DNA of 64,000 bases from Turbatrix aceti (taxonomy: Eukaryota > Nematoda > Chromadorea > Rhabditida > Panagrolaimidae), in NCBI GenBank assembly GCA_963969345.1, contig OZ017769.1:7381725-7445724 (forward strand), given 5' to 3'. The notes under the pieces were generated by a model. The model searched no databases. It saw only the letters and a program-made list of their open reading frames with translations, and was not told where the DNA came from. This document shows positions 11,601 to 23,366 of the stretch, in pieces. The stretch's first letter is position 1. Each line of letters starts with the position of its first letter. The translations under genes were made by a program, and so were the position numbers.

Positions 11601-14492
11601 CATGCCTGCCTATCGTGACCATTATGGGGCACGCTCACCCCTTCGCAGTCAGTTGTTGTGCCAACGGGCTCCTACGAACTGTACGGCACAGAACAAAGCC
11701 AAGTTGTTACACTGTTAAACAAACGACCACCATTTCGGAGAACATGGATTTTTAGTGTAACACGCGGGCAGATGCTAAATGTATCTAAATAACTAATCCG
11801 GAGACTATACAAAAACTCGTATCTGACTGAGCCGCAATAAACCCTCTAAACTGAAAAACAGAACACTCCGCTGAGCTGGGCTGGTCACTCGCTACTCGGT
11901 TCAGGCGTGGGAGCCTATAGCATTTCATTTCACGTCTTCACGTCCAGAAGGAACAACATCTCACGCTGAGCAAAGAATACTTCCTCGATCAAAGCGGCCG
12001 ACCGGGCAAAGAAAGGTGAGAAACAAAACACACGCCTCCCGCGGAGCATGCGGCGCTCGCTCTCAATTTGTTTTATCAATTTATCACTCGAAGCGACCAT
12101 CTGCATTCTCGTCATCGTAAAAAGAAAAAAAACTATTCATTCATTCACGCGCGAGTTCGTCTGACGGCACTTTGAAACAACAGTGCAGGACAGCAATAAT
12201 TGGAGATACTGAACCACGGGACAACGAATAATCGACCCTGGGGCAAAAGGTACATATGTATCGAGCAGTCAGTCAGTCAGTCAGTCAGTCACCTGGCGAG
12301 AGCAAGCAAGCAGCGGAGATAGATAACTAGCTAGCCATGCGGGGGTTCGTTCCGGAAGAGCGATATCAAGAGGAGAGGGGGGCCAAGATACCAAACAGCA
12401 ATTTTCGGACAACCGAGTTCCTGCACAATGGCGTAAACAAGGCGCAAAAAAGGTCAACGCAAAAAAAAGGGGAAGGGCTATTTTTGGGACTGGGAAAGAA
12501 CAAAAATTTGTAGCTAGCTCGAATTTCAACGGAGGTCGCGTGGGGCTGTGGACCGAAAAAAAAAGTCAGTCAGTGCATGCCAGGGCATTTTTTTTGTACG
12601 TCAGCACGGTGAAGGCGAAGGCGCACCTGATGCAAAGTCACACGCGGGAAGGAAGGCCAGCGGGTATCCAGGCGCGCATAATTGATACTCAAATATGTAT
12701 TATAAATGCCTGCTCGTAATTGAGACTAATAAAAAATGTTCGGATTCTCGTGAAATGCGGAGCGCATTCCACAAGCCAAGCTGAGGCTGAGGCTTGCATT
12801 ATGGCATAATTAAGGTCTTCAAAAAAAGTTGAAAAGGACAACAACGACGAAAACAACCAACGTTGTTGCTCCGTGCATGAAACGAAACGAACCAAGCTGG
12901 AGCGGCGGAGACGTCAACGATCAAAAAGTCCGACGGAATCAAATTTCTAGAAACCCTTCCAAGTTCGCTGCCACGCGGACGGCAAGCTGCCAGGTGGCTC
13001 GAGTTGGTTCGAACGAAAAAAAAAATCTCACGATGAGCAAAGATCGGACACGAGGCCCCCTAGCTATTCTGGGTAAACAAAAACGATTAGCACAAATTCT
13101 TCCCCTCGTCCACGCTTGAAACCCGGCGTATACAAAATTAGAACGAACAAATAAGCCGAGCAAAACAAAACAAAACACAGAGAAAAAAAAACAAACGCCT
13201 AGCTGCTCCAGCGCTGGGAGAGTAGGGGATGGCCATTAATGACCGCCATCCAGAAGCGACACTGTCGAAGAGCTAGCCAGCCGACCAGCCAGCCGGGGGG
13301 ATGGAAACTGACTACATACTACCAGCAACAACACCACAAAAACACAACATCGCCCATCGCGAGCAACAAGTGCCCCGTGATTTGGAGGGCTATTTAACGA
13401 TTACGCCGAGGCGGTCGGCGGGGAGATTAACAGCTGAGAAGGCAAGGCGTAAAAACAACCCACCATCAACCACGTAGTACTCGTCACCGCACTTGAGCTC
13501 GTAGCGTCGCGTGTCACCGCCGCCGCCGCTGACGCCTGATTCGACCCCTGAAAAGTCAGTCGGATGGTTTAGAAAAAAAAATAAGCGGACGTGATTCAGA
13601 AGGAAGGGAGATGACTTGGCTGAGGGACGCCTGACAGTCTGACATCGGATGAGTCAGGTAGAACGCGAGCCAAGCTATTATATTATTATAGAGTCGCCCT
13701 GGACTGACATGAATTAGCGATCGACGATCGGAAGCGTGAATTTTTTCGCGTAAACAAGTAAACTCGAAGATCGTTCCTTTTCACAACTGCCGGAAAATTT
13801 GGAAAGGGAGGAGGAAAACGCGAGCAAAAAGGGCCCCAAAACTTCGCTACCAATGACCAAAAAAGTACGCACCAAACACCGCCAACTAAGGCGGAACCTT
13901 AGAAATTTTAGTCCAGGTGGACTAATTTTTAGGTTTTTGACAAAAATCGAACAAAAAGCGTCTTTAGAGTCTTTAGAGAAAAAAGTTCATAAATTTGCAA
14001 AATCAAACGAAATTGGCAGCGAAAAAAGGAATTCCGCTCGAGACCATGTCTTCAGTAAAACTTTCGGTCTCGAGCGGAATTGATGTTACAAACGCGCAAA
14101 AATGCTTCAATTGTATTATACTTTTTGGGAATCCAAAATCCAAAAAATACTCCAAGAACCCACGTTTTCCATTGACTTCCGAAGGCGGCGAAGAAGTGCA
14201 GTCGACAGAAGCGGAGTGAAGCATGGTGACGCGGGCCACCGTCACCACAGACGGCGTGCCCGTCCGCCGCCTGTTCGACAGAGGCGATGACGAAGCCGAT
14301 GCCGATGCAGAGACGGCATGGCGGCGCTCCACGAAGGGCACGGGTGTCGTGGTTGCAGGGCTTTCGGAACGTGATTCTTTGGTGGTGGCGGCGCGGCTGC
14401 TGCAGGGAAGGTCAACCGGCGGCGCCGTCGAGGTCGATGGAGACGGAAAGGTGGACAGGAAGGGGAATATGGCTGGAGGTGGCGGCGGGCGG
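5676..14492 (-). CDS. PDE1: Calcium/calmodulin-dependent 3',5'-cyclic nucleotide phosphodiesterase, PDE1 family
   Basis: It hydrolyses cAMP/cGMP under Ca2+-calmodulin control. Minus-strand exons in order: 14164-14492 (5' end uncertain; in-frame ATG at 14224), 13464-13547, 8785-9022, 8070-8129, 7884-7997, 7662-7835, 7327-7390, 6984-7241, 6662-6904, 5989-6452, 5812-5942, 5676-5755. All phases join; from 14224 the protein is 656 residues. The segment [21 protein letters not shown] is a basic amphipathic helix where PDE1 binds calmodulin. The catalytic domain shows [62 protein letters not shown] and [13 protein letters not shown], including the metal-binding His and Asp residues. The Ser/Pro-rich N-terminus is lineage-specific. 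A second possible first exon lies at 10927-11168. The 5' introns are unusually large (up to 4.4 kb). Confidence 0.92.
9152..9408. mobile_element. Foldback element with long inverted arms in a PDE1 intron
   Basis: The sequences around 9152-9200 and 9360-9408 are inverted repeats of each other (about 45 bp, few mismatches), each containing TTTTTTGTAAGAAATT or its complement. The 160 bp between them is almost pure A/T runs. This is the shape of a small non-autonomous inverted-repeat transposon, but no target duplication is obvious. It lies in the intron between 9023 and 13463 and should not affect coding. Confidence 0.6.
10927..11168 (-). CDS. PDE1: Probable alternative first exon of PDE1
   Basis: An ATG at 11168 opens an 80-codon frame rich in Ser, Thr, Pro and basic residues (including [17 protein letters not shown]). 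It ends at a good donor (AAGGA|GTGAGTCG) in phase 2. The PDE1 exon 8070-8129 expects phase 2, so joining gives ...KSLKD-MMVGDSY and a 609-residue isoform that skips 8785-9022 and the upstream exons. The long-form exon 8785-9022 also ends in phase 2, and 10927-11168 cannot be spliced into 8785-9022 in frame, which argues for alternative promoters. A TTTCAG acceptor inside the exon leaves an internal-exon reading possible. Confidence 0.6.
12266..12292. repeat. CAGT tetranucleotide microsatellite
   Basis: About six and a half uninterrupted copies of CAGT, within a large 5' intron of PDE1. No function is implied. Confidence 0.9.
14030..14081. repeat. Perfect 16-bp inverted repeat (hairpin)
   Basis: AATTCCGCTCGAGACC at 14030-14045 is followed after a 20-base loop by its exact complement at 14066-14081. 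It lies in a PDE1 intron, just downstream of the 14164-14492 exon in the direction of transcription. As RNA it would form a strong hairpin on either strand. Confidence 0.85.
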
Positions 14493-17400
14493 CTGAGGAA
14501 TTGGATACCGGCAAGCCGTGGCCCGACGTCTTTTTTTTCTGAAGTTTGGGGTAAAAACGTAAAAAAAACATAAACTATAAATGTGCAACGGTCGCAGATG
14601 GCAAAACCTCAAAGAAGGCACACGCATCAAAAAGGTGTGAACCAAAAAACATTAAAAAACCCAAAAGCACGGTGACGCGGGACTTGACTGACTTGTTTGT
14701 CAAGATCCATCTCTCAGCGCGAAGAACGACCGACGATGCCGTTGGCGCAAGAGGGCGTAATTAGATTGGCATCGGCCAAGCGCCGAGGCGGACAGGGTGT
14801 AATCACTGGCAACACCCCGCCCGCTGCCCTCGAGTGCCACTCGACGTCCCCAAAATCTGGCTTTGACGCTCCACGAGTATCGTTTTTCACTCGGATTATG
14901 TTTTTGCCGCGATACGTCATGCCAGTGAAGTGGCTTACTTTCGGAAAGTCTCTTTTTTCGAAACCTCATGATTTCTGGTTACTAAAGCGCAGCAGCGCCA
15001 TCCACAGCGCAAACCTCGGTAGTCTGAACTTAGACGGGCCAAATAGCATAAAAATCCCGTTTATTTCAAACGACCGCGGCGCTTCGCAGACACAACAAAC
15101 AACAAACGTCCAAAAAGATGACCCGGCAGTGCTCGCTCCCTCAGACAGGCCCTGGACAATGACTCAGACTCGACTCAGACGCAGAGGCCAGGGCGTTCAT
15201 TATAACCGGGATGCGAGGAGGAAATGAGACAAATTCGAAGACGAGTCACTGGCGTGAACAGGAACACGCATCCACCACCACCACCTCGAGCCACAGAGAG
15301 CAGCGACGCGATGATTCAATAACACCCCTCCTCACGGGACGCCGTCTTCACCGGGGTTGTTCATGCATTAAAAAATACTTTTTTTTTCAGTGATGTGATG
15401 CCAAGAATGTGATGCTGGCAAATAAAGTCTTCTGCGAAAGTTTTGTTCCGTCCGCGCAGAACAGAACAGAACAGACCCGCTTTTTGGGGTCTGGCTCAAA
15501 TTCTGTTTCTGTTTAGCAAAGACAGGCGAGGATCGTTTTCCGTTCGTTGGGGTGGGGTGTCGCCATCCGGTTTCCGGATTTGTGGCCCAAAGACGAGACT
15601 GAGACGGCCAAAAGAAAAAAAAATTTGGGGCGCAAACAAAACAGAAACAGAGAGCCGTGGGAAATCGGCCTCGATTCGGGTCACGCAGGCCAGCCAAATC
15701 ACATCACGTGGAGGCTGGGAGGAGTCAGTTGCACTTCATACCAACGCGGTGGGTCGTTTCGTTTGTGAGTCAGTCGGGTGGTGCTCGAAAAACGTGTCTC
15801 AGGGCTTAGTTATAATATTTAGCTTGAGTGGAAAAGCACAAATGCGTCAATTAAACCTCTTGCGCTGGGGTGCAAGGGAAGGTGAGGCGAGGTGAGGTGA
15901 GGTGTGAGGGGGGAAAGATGCCACCTCCGGTCAACAACCAACTGCGCAAGCCGCAAGTCGCAAGCCGCATGGCGTCCCATATGACCGTACACTTCAAAAA
16001 TCCCTCCTCGCTGGCACGCGCAACACCCGATTCTGCTCAGTCAGTTGAAACAAAGTCAAAGCAGACTACGAACAACAACAGCAACAGGGACAGAAAACCA
16101 CGGATCGCTGCGGTGATAACAGATGTCTTCCGGGGAAGCAAAGTCAGCTAGCAAGTTCCGTTCCGTTCCGGAAAAGTCAACGATCCAGCAAGCGGGGGAT
16201 CACAAAGCCTCCGCCGACGCGGTAGTTTCAGCGTCGGCGGCGGTGGGTGCAATAAAACAACGAAAAATCTCAAAAAAAAAATAAAAAATAGACCGGGATC
16301 GAAACGTGGTTAAAAACAAAGACTCTCCCGGCAGGGGACTCGTCTCCTCCGCTAAGCACACGACAAACACGAGACTACTACGACGACCGCAGGCCAAGCC
16401 AAGCAAGCACCACCTGGCCCGCAGCGTGGTGATGAATTGGAGTCCACTGGGACGCGGCAGCCGCGGCGGTGGCGGTGGCGGTGGCGGCAGCGTGCGTGAT
16501 GTACCTGACAAGCGGCGCTGTCTTATCAGGGGGTCATTAAAGCGTCACCATCAACTTGGAGAACGACGACAAAGACGACCCAGCAATGGCAATGGCAGTA
16601 GCGTCAAGTGAGCCATGGAATCAATGCCGCAGTATAATTTGCGCCTTCGAAAGGAAGCCGAGCCGCTTCAAGGGGTAAATTACTCGCTTGGCCGGCCGGC
16701 AGTCGAGAGCGACCAAAAAAGACAACGCTGACGGGTCAAAAGAAGTGATTCGCACTTTGAAAGGGTTTTTTCGCTAGCAGAAACAAGCAATGATCCCAGC
16801 CGCGTTCGTTCAAGCCAATTCGTCAACAGTGTCCCACGCGGTTGACGAGTGAGTGCAGAAAAGAAGGAAAGAAAGTACAAATCAAAGGGCACGTTGTGAA
16901 AAAGTGCGTCTGATAAGCGAGCAAGAAAACAACAAGTCCCGCTCGTTTTTGACTTGTTTTTGAAAAAGAGAGGAACAAGAGAGCATTGTGCCCCCTGGAG
17001 TAAGTTTCAATTAATTCCGGCGACCGACTGACACCACAGCGGGATCAACGAACATCGGAAAAAAAAGTCTCGTGGCGGGTGGCGGGTGACAACAAAGGGA
17101 CACCCCTGGCGGCGCGGCGCCTCACCGATCGGACGAGTCTGGAGTTTGTTGCTTCGGGGATTACTCGGTCGCTCGTGAGTATCGGAGGCTCTGTTTACAC
17201 CCTCGTGTTCAAACAGTCGGCCTGCCCCCTCCTCCCGCACCCGCGCACGCTCGGCCAAAACAGATCGCGCAGTAGCTGGGACCGCGGGCTAATCAATTAT
17301 GCAGCCAGCCTCGTTGCTCGCAGCGACGTCTTTGGATGCCGGCTTAGAGAAAAATAACTTCATCCAAAAGGATAAAATCGGTTGATTTAACATTTTCTGT

Positions 17401-17802
17401 TTTGTTAATGGATTCATTTTAAAAGTAAGAAACCTATTCTGAACCTCAGATCTTCAGAGCAGGCTTTAGATCTTGTTTTGCACATTTTTAACGTCTCAAT
17501 GCTTTTTTAAAAACAAAAAATTAATTTATTAATGTAAAATGTGATTTTATTTGTAATTAATTTATGTAAATTTTATTGATAATTAATTGATGTAATTGAT
17601 AATAAACTGTCAATTAATTTTAGTTATGACAGTTCCCGTGACGAAATATGAAAACTGCCCCCCCCCCCCGAATCGCAGAATGGCAACCACGTGTTTTGCA
17701 TTGATTTAATAAACATTCGATCGTCAAAGTTTTACATTCGATCGAATTTCGATCGCGGCAAAACAATTTAGTTTTCAAACAGTGATTTATTTCACAGTTG
17801 GA
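14493..17802. other. 3.3-kb gene-free region between PDE1 and INTS8
   Basis: No open frame here has a recognisable domain or phase-compatible splice partners. It should contain the PDE1 promoter and any missing 5' exon, and the INTS8 3' end. Visible structure: a short hairpin near 16209-16238 (CCGCCGACGC and its complement), a GGTGAG-rich tract near 15880-15910, and a run of C at about 17657-17669. No tRNA-like cloverleaf was found by eye. Confidence 0.5.
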
Positions 17803-20800
17803 TCAGTCGCCGGAGGGGTCAAAGCACCTCGTCGCCAGCAGCCTCAGCCAGGCGGTCTTCCGCTTCAGCGCCTCGTGCATGACCTGCTGCTTCGGCACGG
17901 ATGTCGGAGCGAAGGATCTCGTCATGACGGAGTTGACGAGCTGCTTCTGGAGGCCTTTTTGGTCTACCTTGCCGTAGGCGCCTACCATGTGCTTGAAGAC
18001 TGCCAGATCCCCGACGAACGGAAACAGGTCCGGGCCGGCGTCCAGCGAGGCGGGAGTGTGCGCGAGGATGGGCGCGAGTTGGGGCACGAAGGAGTACATC
18101 TGCTGCACGAGGTGGCCCGTAATCGCCGCCTCTGTCGCCCGATTGCTCGCGAGCATGCACGTCATGGCCTTGTACCAGAAGAGGTCGTCGATCGTGGATT
18201 TGTAGTGCAGCGGCTGCGTGAGTTTGTCCGTGAAGACCAGGATGAAGTTCAGGTAGAGTCTGAGGGCCGTGTCGTACTGCTTGGCAGCTGAAAAACCCCG
18301 GAATGAATTCAAACTTTCCAAAGATGCACTTACTAAAGTTATAGTCCCCGTAGGCCCTCAAAACGTAGGGATCAGTCGGGAGAAGACGGATCGCGTGCCG
18401 AAGAACGCCTTTCAGAACAGTCCTGTGTATATCCACAGGAAAGTCGGTGGGTTCTGAGATGACTGGCGTGCCAGGAAGGAGAGTACAGGCCCGGACAGCG
18501 GCAGTCGGCACCAGAAAGTGTTCAGGATTATCTGTGACCGTGGTGTTGTAGAGCGAGAGGCAGTAGCTCATGAGCAGCCGAATTGCCCGGCCGTTGGTGA
18601 CGAACTGCAGCGAGTGGACAAAATCGGTCACTATGCTCTCTTCTGTTGGGTTCCTGGAACGAAAAATATTGTATTTGTAAATAAATTCATAATTTTGCAT
18701 GTTTGAAAACAATTTTGAAATTTTTTTAAAAACAATTAAAAACAAAAACAAATAAAAAAATTTTAAAACAGTAATCAACAAAAATAACATTTTTTTTATT
18801 TTTAAACAAAAAAATTTTTTTTTTAATTTTAAAAGTATTATAAAAAAATTATAGTTTCAAATTGAAAAACAAAATTTGGTTTTAATTTCAATTTTTTTTT
18901 AATTTCAATTTTTTAAATAAATTTTTTTTTCTCGTTTTTTAAATTTAATGTTTTTTTTTAATTTAATAAATTTTTATTTATCGTTTTAAAAATTTAATAA
19001 AAAAATTAATTAATTAATTAATTATTTTTTTAAATACCAACAAACGTACTTGGCTTTGTTCGCCAGCTGACGAAATACTATGTTCAGCACCTTGACAAAA
19101 CGATTAGCAGAATCCTCATTTTCCTGAATGAGTTCGATGAGACCCAGATACAAGGGCCTGTAGAGGTCGTCCTTCGCATTCGTGGCCAGCAGATCTCTCA
19201 GATCCGAATAACGCTCGGTGTTGATGAAAACAGGGGCAGTGCCACCCAGAAGTTGAGAACAAAGCGCGAGTCTGAGCGTGGCATCGTTGATTTGCGTCGC
19301 AATGCTCTCGAATACGGATTTGACCCGGTTGAAGAAGTCTGCCGGCAGTTCGCCGTCGAGAGCGCCGAGGTAGTTGAGGCAACGCGTCTGGATCGTATCC
19401 ACTACAAGGGGGAACTTGAACGTATTGTGGTCCATGTTGATTGCGGAGAGCCAGAGGTGAAAGATGGTAGCCCACGCTTCCCATCGCTTGACGCATCTCA
19501 ACTCGATGAATTGATTCATTTTGCCCAGGAGAAGAAAAACCCTCCAGTGGAGTTCCTTCGGTATGCTCTTGTACGCCACGTTCGACATCAGAGGTGGGAA
19601 TTTCATCTGAAAAGCAAAAAAACCAAAAAATACGGTCGACGTTTTTTTTTACAAAAAAACATACCCTCTCTGGAAAAAGCAGATGCGGCTTCTCAGTCGA
19701 CGATGGATTCTTTCCGATGCTCTGTTTCATCACGTCCCAGTCGAGAGTAGCCATATCCGTGAAAATAGCCGGCGGGGAGGACCAGGAAGCTAAAAAAATC
19801 CTTCAACTTTATTTTTTGTCGAACGCTCATGTGAAAAAAAGTAAAGAGAGATAGATGGTTTTCTCTCTTCGTCTGTTTTCTCTCTGCACCCCAGCGAGCC
19901 CCGCGCCCGGGCGCGCCCCTCGTATAAAAGAGAACTCAAAAGTTCAAAAACGCGTCCGGTTGCTTGTGAGATGACTTCAGGAGTTCCGTACGGATCTTTG
20001 TGATCCTAATTCACTCCTGGGAAGGTCTGAGAAATGGCCTGAAAGATATCCCTCAGGAAGGGGACGTCTGAGAAGACGTGGGGCTGTACTGGAAGCAAGG
20101 ATATCGGTCGGTGTCGGACAAGAAGCGGTGATTAACGTGGATCCTATGTCATCGGTCCGGTATTTGAAATACAGCCCCGGCCAGCGACTTTAGTGCGATA
20201 GTCAACCATACCCAATTCAGACTAGTACACGAGCAACCCAATTTTTTTTTTGTAATTTGCAAACAGGCATAAAATCGAACCAAAAATCAGGCCAACGGCA
20301 AAAATTTTTTCTTCGTTTTGGGACAATTTTTTTCAAATTTGACAAAATTTAAAAAAACAATCCAAAATGTTTTCTTGAAAAAAAAATTTTTGTTATTTAA
20401 AAAAAATTTTGAACGTGTTTTTTGTGAAAAACCAATTGAAAAAAAATGTAAATGTAAATTTGAAAAAAATGTAATTTTTCGTAAAAAAAAATGTTCTATG
20501 AAATTTTTTTTCGGCTGCCAGAATTTTATGCTTTACTTTGCAGCGCCTAAAAAAACTCACACTTGAACTGCTCAATTGTACATGGCTCAGGCACCAGATC
20601 GGCGACGTCTTCCTCGGCCACGGTGCTGAGAATGCTGTGGGCGCCGTTCAGCAGCACAACACCCGCCCTGGCCCTCGACGTCGTCGGTTGAGCGACGGTT
20701 GCTTCCTTCACTTCGTCCGCGAAACCTTTCGTCTCGGCCTTGGAGCAAGAAATGGCGTAGTTCGGCAGCGGAAGACTGCGAGTGACGATTTCGGGCACCT

Positions 20801-22391
20801 TGTTGCTCCCGAAAACGAACTGCAAGTTCTGACGAAGCTCGAGTGGCTTCGGTGGAGGGGTGAGCCCGAGACAGGACGCGTACAGGGCAAGATCAGACTG
20901 CGGGAAGACCAGGTAGGGCAGAATTGTTGGGTCCACTGTTGAAAAGTCGATTTTTGTGTCCAGTAACTGAAAAAATGTGAAAATAGGGTTGGAAAATGGA
21001 TTATGATCTGTCAAGATTTCTTACCTCACGACAAAGCACCTTGGATGTCCGAATATTGGACGCAGCAAAGTTTGCGACCAACAAATCGTATTTTGTGCGG
21101 TACACGATGAGTTCCCGGGGCACAAAAACAGCCTTATCGAAATCAGGCAGAATTTTGTTTTCCCAAACGTCAAAATTTTCCTCTCCGATGGGATTTCTCA
21201 GAAGAAAACACTCGACAGTAGGAATCCGGATTCCCGTGAGCCTCGTCTCGGCCATGAGACCGTTCAGCAGCTTCACAGCCGTTTTGTTGTACTGCCGAAC
21301 TTCGTTGATGGCTCTGCCGTGGTTTTCGGCGTAGTTGAGATTGTTGTCGAAAATCATGACCCTGCAAATCCAATTTTTATCACTCATAACCCGGGCGAGA
21401 GTAACTCACGGATTGTTAACAGTGGGCTTCGACACGATGAACGGGAACCGCCCGATGCGGTCCACAAACAACACCCAGCGAGCATAAAACCACTGCACGA
21501 AAGCCTGAGATTCGTCGATGCCGGTCATCGGGAGATTCGAAATGATTTCGAAGACTTCGCGGTCCTTCACCGTCCGCTTGAATTCTGGCACGTCCCGGAA
21601 CATCGCCACTGATAGGTATGTCATGAGACTTCGGAACCGGTACACGTTTACCCTGCAAAAACCACGGTTAAACTGCCAAAAGGAGAAATAATTTTTTTTT
21701 GTCAGCCCAAGTGCAAAAAAATTGTAAAAAAATATAAAAAATTTTAATTTCATATTTTTTTTTCAAAAAAAAACTCTCATCGAAGTCAAAATAATTTAAA
21801 ATGTGTAAAAATATGCAAAGCAAACAAATTGTGATTTTCTGTTAACTATTTTCAAATTTTTATAAAATTTATTAGCACGTTATAAAATTTTTATAAAATT
21901 AGAAAAATGTATAATTTTTTTGCACAATGTGGCTCATTTGAGACCAAAAAAAAACGCCCTGGACCGCACGGGCCGTTTTGAGAGCTTCGGATGGGCACCT
22001 ACCTTTCGGCACACCTGGGCAGCTGCCAGTACATGGAAGACAAAATGCCCACGCTGATATTCAGCGTGTCGTCTCTCCGCGTCGCAATCGCCATCCTAGC
22101 GTCTGAAAAAACATTTTACACTGTATTAGCCTCCCTCCGACCTACCGATTGGCAGCTGAGAATCCAGAGTGAGTTCCCGAAGCGCCGACTGAATCCGACG
22201 ATCGTACTGCCTGATGAGGTCAAATTTGAAGTCATCTGAAACCGTCCTCCTCCTATTCGCCCCATACACTCCAAATACTAACCATTCTTCTCACTGAGGT
22301 CCTGTCTGAGGCGGTCACGGTCCAGGAAATACTCGTAATTCTCGCCCTCGGCAGCCGTTGCCGGCGATGGAATGTAATCGCTGGCTAACAT
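17803..22391 (-). CDS. INTS8: Integrator complex subunit 8
   Basis: Ten exons on the minus strand (22283-22391, 22146-22235, 22003-22102, 21410-21652, 21025-21361, 20561-20966, 19665-19789, 19050-19606, 18334-18653, 17803-18287) join in phase to 923 residues; human INTS8 is about 995. The N-terminal NYEYFLDRDRLRQDLSEK corresponds to the start of INTS8. The C-terminal third is the clearest match: a TPR-like segment (LLPTDPYVLRAYGDYN, then KQYDTALRLYLNFI), FWYKAMTCMLASNRATEAAI, and the end QQVMHEALKRKTAWLRLLATRCF, like the family's RRKKKFLQAMAKLYF. Integrator trims snRNA 3' ends and attenuates RNA polymerase II; INTS8 helps hold PP2A. The middle is poorly conserved and was joined by phase. The 771-bp intron 19790-20560 contains the RNase P RNA gene on the other strand. 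Confidence 0.85.
19923..19929 (+). promoter_or_regulatory. TATA box of the RNase P RNA gene (Pol III type 3)
   Basis: TATAAAA lies about 30 bases before the inferred 5' end of the RNA, the position used in snRNA-type Pol III promoters. The GC-rich 40 bases upstream could hold a proximal sequence element, which I cannot define from one sequence. Confidence 0.7.
19955..20240 (+). ncRNA. RPPH1: RNase P RNA
   Basis: This is the catalytic RNA that matures tRNA 5' ends. CR-I appears as GGGAAGGTCTGAGA near 20020, and CR-V as ACCCAATTCAGACTA near 20211-20225; both are almost identical to the human RNA, and the GTCTGA / TTCAGAC parts pair to form P4. GGCCAGCGA, shared with human CR-IV flanks, lies at about 20180. 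The ends pair as P1: GGTTGCTTGTG (19958-19968) with CACGAGCAACC (20228-20238). A TATA box precedes and a T-run follows, so transcription by Pol III is expected. RNase MRP RNA is less likely because its CR-I differs. The gene sits inside an INTS8 intron, antisense to the host. Confidence 0.93.
20242..20251 (+). terminator. Pol III terminator of the RNase P RNA gene
   Basis: A run of ten T follows the P1 3' strand within four bases, a typical Pol III stop. Confidence 0.85.
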
Positions 22392-22765
22392 CCTGCGCCC
22401 GGCTCCGTTGGATATGCAAGGAGATAACGAACTTCTTCAATCCCGTTTAAAGTCCTATTGACGTCGAGAGTGCTGATGCATGTCCCACAAGTATTTGATA
22501 AGTTCGCAAAAGAAAACCAATCGCGACTATGAAATTCATCAGAAAAACGAGCAAAGTCGTTGGACACACAACGCCAGAAGACTTCAAAGTGCAAAAAAAA
22601 AACAGAAAGTTGCGTCATCCAATGATATTACGATTTATGATGTAACTCGAACTCCAGATTTACGATTCATATGATACATGCTCAAATTTATCCATCAATA
22701 TTTATTTTACAAGTTAGATTTAAATGGCTGCGAAATGTCTGCAACTACGGTGGTTATGGTGATTC
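22392..22765. other. Spacer between INTS8 start and RidA stop
   Basis: These 374 bases must hold the INTS8 promoter and RidA 3' untranslated region (both minus strand). TTTATT near 22700 reads AATAAA on the minus strand, a likely RidA poly(A) signal. Nothing else is seen. Confidence 0.5.
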
Positions 22766-23246
22766 TTAGGCATCCTTGATCTCACCGACAACGGCGATGG
22801 CTTCGATTTCGATGAGTGCATCCTTCGGCAGACGGGCGACTTCGTAGGCTGCTCGGGCTGGGTAGGGCTCCTTGAAGTACTCCTGGTAGATGCCGTTGAC
22901 CGTAACAAAATCGTTCATGTCCTTGAGGAGCACCGTAGTTTTTACCACTGAAAAACGTAATTTTTGGACAAGAATTCTCATTTTGGGTATAAAAAATCCA
23001 ACCGTTTCCATAGCCTATGCCAGCGGCTTTCAGGATAGCGCCAATGTTCTTAAGCGACTGATGAGCCTGTCCCTGGACGCCGCCTTCGACAAAGTTGCCG
23101 TTTTTGGGGTCGAAGCCGATGGAACCGCTGATATAGAGCGTGTTGCCGACCTGAACGGCCTGGCTGTATGGCCCGACGGCTCCTGGGGCATTGGGGGTGG
23201 AAATCACCTTTCGGACGGTGGCAGAGGAAGAAGCAGAAGATGCCAT
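22766..23246 (-). CDS. RIDA: RidA family 2-iminobutanoate/2-iminopropanoate deaminase
   Basis: Exons 23003-23246 and 22766-22947 on the minus strand encode 141 residues. The protein is the YjgF/UK114 fold: [23 protein letters not shown] at the start, [12 protein letters not shown] in the middle, and [24 protein letters not shown] at the end, which contains the conserved Arg that binds the substrate carboxylate. It hydrolyses reactive enamine/imine intermediates released by PLP enzymes, in cytosol or mitochondria. An in-frame ATG upstream at 23291 would add a hydrophobic leader. I prefer 23246 because GTAAGA at 23319 and TTTATTTATAG just before the ATG make a good 5' UTR intron. It is divergent from the duplicated MRPL54 promoter region. 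Confidence 0.93.
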
Positions 23247-23366
23247 GCTATAAATAAAGAACACAAGAATTATCGCGGTGTAATACGACATGGGGAAAGG
23301 AAACGAAACGGTCTCTTACGCGATTGACTGCTGCAGTCGTAAAAGACCGCGACCACAGCGCAGAGA

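Noticed and set aside
11930..12115. Minus-strand 61-codon open frame as another PDE1 first exon
   Set aside because: Its only plausible donor (GTATTC near 11980) leaves phase 0, which cannot join the phase 2 PDE1 exon, and the product has no recognisable feature.
12990..13015. GGTTCGAA string as a tRNA T-arm
   Set aside because: No acceptor, D or anticodon stems can be drawn around it.
15443..16611. Several 100-150 codon frames in the gene-free region
   Set aside because: They overlap on both strands, have biased low-complexity composition and no acceptable splice or domain context.
19955..20240. RNase MRP RNA
   Set aside because: MRP RNA has a different CR-I (GAAAGTCCCC type), and the 3' CCCAATTCAGACTA block is that of RNase P.
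17803..22391. INTS8 candidate as NELF-B, MED23 or INTS3
   Set aside because: None matches the C-terminal TPR-like segment; INTS8 matches it continuously to the last residues.
23246..23291. Hydrophobic N-terminal extension of RidA as a signal peptide
   Set aside because: A good donor at 23319 and acceptor TTTATAG directly before 23246 make this intron sequence; RidA proteins have no signal peptide.
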